DNA from: Oscillospiraceae bacterium
GTDB taxonomy: Bacteria > Bacillota > Clostridia > Oscillospirales > Oscillospiraceae
Assembly: GCA_021205585.1 (NCBI GenBank)
Contig: JAJPXI010000188.1
Location: forward strand, 1-16,896
Direction: 5' to 3'
DNA length: 16,896 nt
The position numbers and the translations under genes are program-made. The notes under the pieces are model-generated. The model had not been told where the DNA came from. It was given only the letters and a program-made list of their open reading frames with translations, and did no database searches. Of the stretch, positions 7,120 to 12,534 are shown in pieces; the stretch's first letter is position 1, and the number at the start of each line of letters is the position of its first letter.

Positions 7120-7149
7120 ACTCTTCAAGTGTTCTACTTAACGAGTGCC
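7120..7149 (+). repeat. Right inverted repeat / putative recombination core site
   Basis: Partner of the site at 5667-5694 in opposite orientation, with the identical centre AAGTGTTCTA at 7127-7136. It would lie in the 5' leader of the pilus transcript, roughly 50-80 nt after the start. Confidence 0.6.
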
Positions 7150-7257
7150 GTATCCCGGCAACCCGCCCGCACAAAAGCCGGCAAGGGCGCTGGCCAGGCG
7201 TTTGTCCGCGCGGAAAAACAGGCCCCGAGGGGCCGACATGAAATCGAGGGGACAGCT

Positions 7258-7764
7258 ATGACAGATAAGCAGCTGCGGAGCATGAACCGCACGGAACTGA
7301 TCGAGATTATTTACGCACTGCAGCAGAGCGAGCGCACGCTCCGGGAGAAAAACGAGAAGCTGCAAACACAGCTGAACGACAAGCAGCTGCGCCTGGAGAA
7401 GGCCGGGTCCATTGCGGAGGCGGCGCTGAGCTTGAACCATATCTTTGAGGACGCCCAGGCCGCCGCCCAGCAGTATCTGGACTCCATCCAATACACAGAA
7501 CAAAACGCGGCCCAAACCCTGGCCCAGGCCCAACAGCAGGCCGACGAGATGCTCCGCCAGGCCCAGACAGAGGTGGACGCGGCGGCGATGCGCATCCAGC
7601 AGGCGGAGGAACGCTGCCGCGCCCTGCGGGAGCAGACCGACCTGGAAATCCGGCAGCAGCGGGAGGCGTTTCTCTCCACCGCGCGGACGGGCCTGAGCAA
7701 ATATTTAGAATTGACCGCCCACTTCGAAGCCGCCGGGGAGGAGATGCTCGCCTCCGGCCAGTGA
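7258..7764 (+). CDS. Coiled-coil protein at the head of the pilus operon, function unknown
   Basis: A 168-residue hydrophilic protein with no signal peptide or membrane segment, so cytosolic. Residues 18-55 (long heptad pattern, QQSERTLREKNEKLQTQ) and 65-150 (A/Q/E-rich helices) predict extended coiled coil. The segment AGSIAEAALSLNHIFEDAQAAAQQYLDSI is a recognisable block of a small Firmicute family often placed beside signal peptidase and sortase genes, sometimes labelled as DNA-repair ATPase-like without evidence; that label is not supported here. The ATG at 7258 has GAGGGG 6 nt upstream; the frame is open further up to 7129, but that part lies in the leader and the right inverted repeat. 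It is the first gene after the promoter at 7034, 86 nt before the signal peptidase gene. A role in placing or coordinating pilus assembly on the cytosolic face is only a guess. Confidence 0.7.
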   Translation: MTDKQLRSMNRTELIEIIYALQQSERTLREKNEKLQTQLNDKQLRLEKAGSIAEAALSLNHIFEDAQAAAQQYLDSIQYTEQNAAQTLAQAQQQADEMLRQAQTEVDAAAMRIQQAEERCRALREQTDLEIRQQREAFLSTARTGLSKYLELTAHFEAAGEEMLASGQ

Positions 7765-7850
7765 CCCCCGGAGAGGACAGGGGATTCAGACGGGGTCGGA
7801 CCGGCCGGTGAAGCCGCGCCTTCCGCCGCAAAACTGGAGCAAACTGAGAC

Positions 7851-8468
7851 ATGAGCAAGCGCGAACAAAACCAGCATACGCAGCAGCAGATCCCCAAGCC
7901 AGTCCACATCCCCAGCGAGGAGGAGGTGGCCGCCGAGCGGGAGCGGCTGCAATACCAGAAGAGATTCCGCCGGACCCTGCGCACCACCGTGTATGCCCTG
8001 GTGGTGGTGGCCGCCGTGGCCGTGCTGGTGGCCACCATGTTCCTCCCCGTTCTCCAGGTCTCCGGGAGCAGCATGGAGCCCACCCTGGCCGACGGAGATG
8101 TGATCGTCTTATTCAAGCAGAGCACATTCAAAACCGGCGACCTGGTGGGCTTTTACTATCAGAACAAGCTACTGCTCAAGCGGGTCATCGCCGGGCCGGG
8201 AGACACGGTTGACATGGATGAGGAAGGAAACGTGTATGTGAACGGCGAGCTGCTGGAGGAGCCCTATGTGACGGAAAAATCCCTGGGGGAAAGCGACCTA
8301 AGCTATCCCTATCAGGTGCCGGACGGCCGGTACTTTGTGATGGGCGACAATCGAACCACGTCCATCGACTCCCGAAGCAGCGCCATCGGCTGCATCGAGG
8401 CCGACCAGATTGTTGGAAAAGTGATCCTGCGAATATGGCCGCTGAACCGGCTCTCGCTTTTGAACTGA
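7851..8468 (+). CDS. lepB: Signal peptidase I (S26 family)
   Basis: A 205-residue membrane serine protease that removes signal peptides outside the cytosolic membrane. A cytosolic head of about 45 residues is followed by one membrane segment (about 46-66) and the extracellular catalytic domain. The Ser/Lys dyad is visible: S74 in SGSSMEPTL and K110 in LLLKRVIAGPGD. Further conserved boxes are GDNR at 165-168 and S171-I-D-S-R175. The ATG at 7851 has GGAG 11 nt upstream. Its place between the coiled-coil gene and the major pilin suggests a dedicated enzyme for processing the pilins of this operon, as known for several sortase-dependent pilus loci; the alternative is a general housekeeping LepB. 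Confidence 0.9.
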   Translation: MSKREQNQHTQQQIPKPVHIPSEEEVAAERERLQYQKRFRRTLRTTVYALVVVAAVAVLVATMFLPVLQVSGSSMEPTLADGDVIVLFKQSTFKTGDLVGFYYQNKLLLKRVIAGPGDTVDMDEEGNVYVNGELLEEPYVTEKSLGESDLSYPYQVPDGRYFVMGDNRTTSIDSRSSAIGCIEADQIVGKVILRIWPLNRLSLLN

Positions 8469-8485
8469 GGAAGAAGGTATGAATC

Positions 8486-8551
8486 ATGAAGGAGCATCAA
8501 CGCCCGTGGCGGAGCGGCCCCCGGCGGGCGCTCTACCACCTGCGCATTTGA
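8486..8551 (+). CDS. Possible 21-residue basic leader peptide
   Basis: ATG at 8486 with AGAAGG 8 nt upstream opens a 21-residue frame (MKEHQRPWRSGPRRALYHLRI) ending at 8551, just before a GC-rich hairpin and the major pilin gene. It could be a translated leader, but the frame is short and may be chance. Confidence 0.2.
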   Translation: MKEHQRPWRSGPRRALYHLRI

Positions 8552-8560
8552 TCTGAGCCC

Positions 8561-8582
8561 CCTCCCCTCCGGCAGGGGGAGG
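8561..8582 (+). other. GC-rich hairpin in the pilin leader
   Basis: CCTCCCC (8561-8567) pairs with GGGGAGG (8576-8582) around a short loop. It lies about 50 nt before the pilin start and could protect the pilin mRNA 5' end or be a dispersed intergenic repeat. Confidence 0.35.
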
Positions 8583-8632
8583 CCAAGGGCAGGAGAAGCC
8601 CTGCAAAAAATTACAAAAAAGGAGAATGAGTC

Positions 8633-11212
8633 ATGCGTAAAACAAGAAAGTTCGCCAGCCTTCTGCTGGCCCTGGTCCTGATGCTGGCCCTGAGCGTCAC
8701 CGCCTCTGCGGTGAACTATTACACTGTCACCATCAACAACGACGAAGACGGCTACGGCTACACCGCCTATCAGATTTTCTCAGGCACGGAAGGCACACTC
8801 AATGGCACTCCCGTCCTGAGCGGCATCGAGTGGGGCACCGGCATTGATAGCACAGATCAAGACCTCCTGGACGCGCTGCAAGCGAAATATGGCACCACCA
8901 ACGCCGCGAAGATCGCCGAGCAGATCATCACTCAGGCGGACGCCGAGGCCTTTGCCAAAATCGTCAACGACTATCTGACAACAGCGGGTACCAACGCCAT
9001 TGATGCGGGTACGACCTACACCATCTCCGGCCTTGCACCAGGCTATTACCTGATTATGAACACCCAGGTGCCCACAGGGAGCGACTACTCCAGCGACATT
9101 ATGATCAACGTTCTGGCGAACACCCCTGTGAACCCCAAGGTCGAGTCCCCAACCTCCGACAAGACCGTTGACGACATCAACGACTCCACCGACACCACCT
9201 ACACCGAGGGCCTGACCTCCGCTGACCACGACATCGGCGACCAGGTCCCCTTCACCCTGACCGCCACCCTGCCCGACAACTACGGCGCGTACGAAACCTA
9301 TCTGCTGGTGTTCTACGATGAAATGGATCCCGGCCTGACCTTCAATCTCAGCAGCGTGGTTGTGAGCGTTGATGGCACTGTGGTTGACAGCAGCTGCTAC
9401 ACCGTGGCCACCGCCACACAGGGAACCCTGCGGGACAGCGAGTGCACCTTTGAGGTTCAGATCGCGGACACCAACTCTCTGACGGATACATCCGGCGACC
9501 CCATCACCGTGACCGCCGCCTCCGTCATCACCGTGAAGTACACCGCTGAGCTGAACGAGAACGCCGTCATCGGCGAGCCCGGCAACCTGAACACCTCCTA
9601 CATCGAATACTCCAACCGGCCCGACTGGGACGGCCAAGGGGAGGAGCCCATCGGCGAGACCCCCCCGGAGACGGTTGTAGTGTTCACCTACAAGCTGACC
9701 GTCAACAAGGTGGAAGAAGATGTCAACGGCAACGAGGTCCCTCTGGACGGAGCCGGCTTCACCCTGTATAAGTTTGACGCCGACGCCGGAGACTATGTCC
9801 AGGTGGGAGATGAGATCACCGGCGTGACCTCCTTCACCTGGACGGGCCTGGACGACGGCCAGTACATGCTGGTTGAGACCACCACCCCCAACGGCTACAA
9901 CACCATGGATAATCTCTATTTCACAATCGTAGCGGTGCACACCGAAAGCGGCATCACCACTCTGGCTGTTGAGGACCCTCAGGGCAATGTGATCTCCGGC
10001 GGGAATCTGTCCTTCACTGCCACCGCCTCTGAGGGCGCGGTTTCCACCAACATTGTGAACGAGAAGGGCTCCAACCTGCCCGGCACCGGCGGCATCGGCA
10101 CCACCATTTTCTACATCGTGGGCGGCGTGGCCGTTCTGGGCGCGGCTGTTCTGCTCATCACCCGCAAGCGCATGAACAAGGCGGAGACCCCCTCCCTCCC
10201 CACCAACCCACAACTTATGGAGCCACCCCCGCCCCGGCGTGCGCCGGGGCGGGGGGAGGCCTCAGGCTGCCGACTGTTCCATGTCCGCCCCATGGCCGGG
10301 CGGCTGTGGAACAGTCCGCAGACAGGAAACCCGCAGGAGAGGTGCAAGGCTATGAAGCACCGAACGAAAACGTCAAAATCCAAGAAAAATGGCCGTCCGA
10401 TGACGGTTGTTCTGGTGTGCGTATTTCTGGCGGGCCTGGCCATCCTGCTCTACCCCTCGGTCAGCGACTGGTGGAACCAGCGGGTCTCCACCCGGGCCGT
10501 GGCCACCTACGACGCGCTCGTCTCCAATTTGTCCGAGACCGATTACACCGCCTACTTCCAGGCGGCCCAGGCGTACAACGAGACCCTGGCCGCCCTGGGC
10601 TCCGCCAAAACCATTTCAAACTCCAGCCTGGTGGACGAGGACTATTGGGACACCCTGGACATCACCGGCACCGGCATTATGGGCTATATCACCATTGAGA
10701 AAATCAACGTCCAGCTGCCCATTTATCACGGCACGGATGCCTCCGTGCTGCAAATTGTCGCCGGTCACCTGGAGGGAACCAGCCTGCCCGTTGGGGGCGA
10801 GAGCACCCACTGCGTTCTGTCCGCCCACCGGGGCCTGCCCAGCGCCAGGCTGTTCACCGACCTGGACCAGATGGAGGTGGGAGACATTTTCACCATCACC
10901 GTGCTGGACCAGGTGCTGACCTACGAGGTGGACCAGATCACCATCGTCCTGCCGGATGATGTGGAGAATCTGTATATCGAGGAAGGGAAAGACTACTGCA
11001 CCCTGATGACCTGCACCCCCTATGGGGTGAACACCCACAGACTGCTGGTGCGGGGTGTGAGGGTGGCGAACCAGGAGGGCGCCCTGATCCATGTGACCGC
11101 CGAGGCATACAAAATCGACACCGTTGTGGCCGCCACCGTTGTAGCCGTACCGCTGCTGCTTGGGCTGCTGGTTTGGCTGCTGGTCAGCACCCGCCGGAAG
11201 AAGCGGAAATAG
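8633..11212 (+). CDS. Major pilin (isopeptide-forming shaft protein) in frame with class C sortase, single 859-residue ORF
   Basis: Residues 1-26 are a signal peptide (cleavage after TASA). Residues 27-150 start with GYTAYQIFSG, typical of SpaA-type shaft pilins. A second domain begins near NPK169 (candidate pilin-motif lysine) and SDKTV (K177, candidate isopeptide lysine). A CnaB/SpaA-type domain spans about 350-455 with K359 and the E-box glutamate E415 (YMLVETTTPNGY). The sorting signal L482-PGTG486 is followed by a membrane helix and the basic tail RKRMNK, after which a stop codon would be expected near residue 519. There is none: the frame continues through about 55 codons of intergenic-looking sequence into a complete class C sortase (residues 574-859). 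Either the stop was lost, giving a fusion, or the assembly has an error. AAAGGAG stands about 9 nt before the ATG. Confidence 0.8.
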   Translation: MRKTRKFASLLLALVLMLALSVTASAVNYYTVTINNDEDGYGYTAYQIFSGTEGTLNGTPVLSGIEWGTGIDSTDQDLLDALQAKYGTTNAAKIAEQIITQADAEAFAKIVNDYLTTAGTNAIDAGTTYTISGLAPGYYLIMNTQVPTGSDYSSDIMINVLANTPVNPKVESPTSDKTVDDINDSTDTTYTEGLTSADHDIGDQVPFTLTATLPDNYGAYETYLLVFYDEMDPGLTFNLSSVVVSVDGTVVDSSCYTVATATQGTLRDSECTFEVQIADTNSLTDTSGDPITVTAASVITVKYTAELNENAVIGEPGNLNTSYIEYSNRPDWDGQGEEPIGETPPETVVVFTYKLTVNKVEEDVNGNEVPLDGAGFTLYKFDADAGDYVQVGDEITGVTSFTWTGLDDGQYMLVETTTPNGYNTMDNLYFTIVAVHTESGITTLAVEDPQGNVISGGNLSFTATASEGAVSTNIVNEKGSNLPGTGGIGTTIFYIVGGVAVLGAAVLLITRKRMNKAETPSLPTNPQLMEPPPPRRAPGRGEASGCRLFHVRPMAGRLWNSPQTGNPQERCKAMKHRTKTSKSKKNGRPMTVVLVCVFLAGLAILLYPSVSDWWNQRVSTRAVATYDALVSNLSETDYTAYFQAAQAYNETLAALGSAKTISNSSLVDEDYWDTLDITGTGIMGYITIEKINVQLPIYHGTDASVLQIVAGHLEGTSLPVGGESTHCVLSAHRGLPSARLFTDLDQMEVGDIFTITVLDQVLTYEVDQITIVLPDDVENLYIEEGKDYCTLMTCTPYGVNTHRLLVRGVRVANQEGALIHVTAEAYKIDTVVAATVVAVPLLLGLLVWLLVSTRRKKRK
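10226..10255 (+). other. Perfect 13-bp all-GC hairpin at the pilin-sortase junction
   Basis: Arms 10226-10238 and 10243-10255 pair completely around a GTGC loop. No T-tract follows. It may slow ribosomes or polymerase, or stabilise the upstream pilin mRNA. Confidence 0.55.
10272..10316 (+). other. Second long hairpin at the pilin-sortase junction
   Basis: GACTGTTCCA (10272-10281) pairs with TGGAACAGTC (10307-10316); an inner CCGCCC/GGGCGG stem (10285-10290/10298-10303) encloses a 7-nt loop. It ends 19 nt before the sortase ribosome binding site, a position suited to lowering sortase expression relative to pilin. Confidence 0.55.
10352..11212 (+). CDS. Class C (pilus-polymerising) sortase, internal start within the fused ORF
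   Basis: If translated from its own ATG (AGGAGAGG 9 nt upstream at 10335-10342) this gives a 286-residue enzyme that links pilin subunits through the LPXTG threonine and a pilin lysine. An N-terminal membrane helix (about 17-34) and a C-terminal one (about 260-281) flank the extracellular domain, the usual class C topology. The catalytic triad is H159 (SAHRGLPSARLF), C221 (TLMTCTPYG) and R230 (NTHRLLVRG). The run IMGYITIEKINVQLPIYHGT and the block GHLEGTSLPVGGESTH are standard family sequence. A helical region near residues 40-95 is where the lid lies, but no clear DPW/DPF lid motif is seen; DEDYWD is a poor substitute. The gene's own start makes independent translation likely even though the upstream pilin frame has no stop. 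Confidence 0.85.
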   Translation: MKHRTKTSKSKKNGRPMTVVLVCVFLAGLAILLYPSVSDWWNQRVSTRAVATYDALVSNLSETDYTAYFQAAQAYNETLAALGSAKTISNSSLVDEDYWDTLDITGTGIMGYITIEKINVQLPIYHGTDASVLQIVAGHLEGTSLPVGGESTHCVLSAHRGLPSARLFTDLDQMEVGDIFTITVLDQVLTYEVDQITIVLPDDVENLYIEEGKDYCTLMTCTPYGVNTHRLLVRGVRVANQEGALIHVTAEAYKIDTVVAATVVAVPLLLGLLVWLLVSTRRKKRK

Positions 11213-11225
11213 GAGGGAAACCCGT

Positions 11226-11918
11226 ATGAAGCACACGTTCCAACCGGCCCGCCTGGCCCTGGCACTGGCCCTGCTCTGGGCCCTGGGGCTGACCGCCTAT
11301 GCCCAGGCGGACACCTCCTCCCTGGACCTGGACAAAACCGGCTCCATCTCCCTGACCCTAACCGTCGGCGACGGCAGCGCCGTAACCGGCGGGGAGATCA
11401 GTCTTTACCAGGTGGCCTCCCTGTATCTCGACGGGGGGGATATGGCCTACGCCCTGACGGAAGACTTTCAGGACTGCACGGCTGTGCTTGACGTGGAGGA
11501 TACATCCCTGGCGGCGACCCTGGCGGCATACGCGGCGCAGCAGAGCATCCCCGGAACCGCCGCCGCCGTGGAGACCGACGGCTCGGTGCGCTTTGACGGC
11601 CTGGAGCTGGGCCTGTACCTGGTCGCCCAGACCGTCGGCTCCGACCACTACGAGACCATCAGCCCCTTTGTGGTCACCCTCCCCATGGACAGCGGCGGCG
11701 CATGGGTTTACGCCGTGGACGCCAGCCCGAAGGTGGGGACCATCACAGCCTCCTCCAGCCCAGAGCCGGAGGAGCCAACCCCCTCCGAGCCAACCCTGCC
11801 CCAGACGGGACAGCTGAACTGGCCGGTCCCCGTGCTGGCCGCCGCCGGTCTGGTGCTGTTCGCCGCGGGCTGGGCCATGATGTCGGCCGGCCGCAGGAGG
11901 CGGGCCCACGGTGCGTAA
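11226..11918 (+). CDS. Minor/basal LPQTG pilin
   Basis: A 230-residue exported protein with a signal peptide (cleavage near residue 26, LTAYA), a single beta-rich domain and a C-terminal sorting signal L191-PQTG195, membrane helix and RRRR tail. The domain contains GGEISLYQVASLY near its start and FDGLELGLYLVAQ near its end, the pattern of small SpaA/prealbumin-like basal pilins. K169 in DASPKVG is a possible lysine for linkage. A proline/glutamate-rich linker (178-190) precedes LPQTG, typical of wall-spanning basal subunits. Its ribosome binding site AGGAGGG overlaps the sortase stop codon. The following sortase gene overlaps it by 8 nt, which suggests translational coupling and that this sortase may act on this pilin. 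Its basal role is inference from size and order. Confidence 0.8.
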   Translation: MKHTFQPARLALALALLWALGLTAYAQADTSSLDLDKTGSISLTLTVGDGSAVTGGEISLYQVASLYLDGGDMAYALTEDFQDCTAVLDVEDTSLAATLAAYAAQQSIPGTAAAVETDGSVRFDGLELGLYLVAQTVGSDHYETISPFVVTLPMDSGGAWVYAVDASPKVGTITASSSPEPEEPTPSEPTLPQTGQLNWPVPVLAAAGLVLFAAGWAMMSAGRRRRAHGA

Positions 11919-12501
11919 AGGCGGGGCCGTGCTGATGGCCCTGGGCGGTGCGCTGATTCTCGCGGCCCTGGCCCTGCTTTTGTACAACCGCTGGGACAAC
12001 ACCCGCGCGGGCAGCGCCGCCCAGACCGTTCTGGAGGCGCTGCAGGAGGAGAGCGCCGATTCCGACGTGGATCTCCCCATCTATAACCAGCCGGCAGACG
12101 GCGAGATGGACACCGTGACGCTGGACGGGTATTCCTACATCGGCACACTGACCATCCCGGCCCTGGAGCTGGAGCTGCCGGTGATGGACCAGTGGAGCTA
12201 TCCCGGCCTGAAAATCGCCCCTGGCCGATACGCGGGCTCCGTTTGGACGGACGACCTTGTGATCTGCGGCCACAACTATCAACGCCACTTTGGAACGCTG
12301 AAATACCTGGAGCCGGGGGACACCCTCTCCTTCACCGACGTGAACGGAACCGTGTTCCACTACGAGGTTGGAGAGGTGGTCGTCCTCCAGCCCACGCAGA
12401 TCGAGGACATGATGGAAAGCGGCTGGGATTTGACCCTTTTCACCTGCACCACCGACGGCAGGACCCGCGTGACTGTGCGGTGCGTGAGCACTAACCCCTA
12501 A
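11911..12501 (+). CDS. Second sortase, single-TM (class B/D-like)
   Basis: A 196-residue enzyme with one N-terminal membrane helix (about 5-25) and no C-terminal one, unlike the class C enzyme upstream. Catalytic residues are H121 (VICGHNYQRHFGTL), C179 (LTLFTCT) and R186 (GRTRVTVRC). The sequence YIGTLTIPALELELPVMDQW is the usual entry to the sortase barrel. The class is not certain: length and HNYQ context suggest class B or D. GTG at 11911 is chosen because AGGAGG lies 10 nt upstream, inside the preceding pilin gene. It most likely anchors the finished pilus or the basal pilin to the cell wall. The next gene begins 33 nt later. Confidence 0.85.
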   Translation: MRKGGAVLMALGGALILAALALLLYNRWDNTRAGSAAQTVLEALQEESADSDVDLPIYNQPADGEMDTVTLDGYSYIGTLTIPALELELPVMDQWSYPGLKIAPGRYAGSVWTDDLVICGHNYQRHFGTLKYLEPGDTLSFTDVNGTVFHYEVGEVVVLQPTQIEDMMESGWDLTLFTCTTDGRTRVTVRCVSTNP

Positions 12502-12534
12502 GGGCCTTGGAGCTGTCAAGCAGGAGGTAACGCA

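Larger units (their letters stand above)
5667..7149. mobile_element. Putative invertible promoter cassette carrying its own tyrosine recombinase
   Basis: About 1.48 kb bounded by the two imperfect inverted repeats. It contains the recombinase gene (minus), direct repeats resembling arm-type binding sites near both ends of that gene, and a rightward promoter 58 nt before the right repeat. This is the layout of a phase-variation switch that would orient the promoter toward or away from the pilus operon at 7258. Alternatively it is a minimal Tn916-like transposon: such elements also have imperfect inverted ends with a tyrosine integrase gene reading toward one end. The sequence alone cannot prove movement. 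Confidence 0.55.

Noticed and set aside
5667..7149. Direct-repeat reading of the two core sites (both contain GGTACTCTT in the same orientation), implying excision
   Set aside because: In direct alignment the centres differ at most positions, whereas in inverted alignment the central 10 bp are identical; inversion is the better fit, though excision of a Tn916-like element is kept as an alternative.
7221..7234. GGCCCC-GA-GGGGCC palindrome in the pilus leader
   Set aside because: The 2-nt centre is too small for a full hairpin and no regulator is known to bind it; left as a curiosity.
8780..10213. 477-residue minus frame across the pilin
   Set aside because: Antisense of a clear pilin; V/G/H-rich with no recognisable domain or ribosome binding site.
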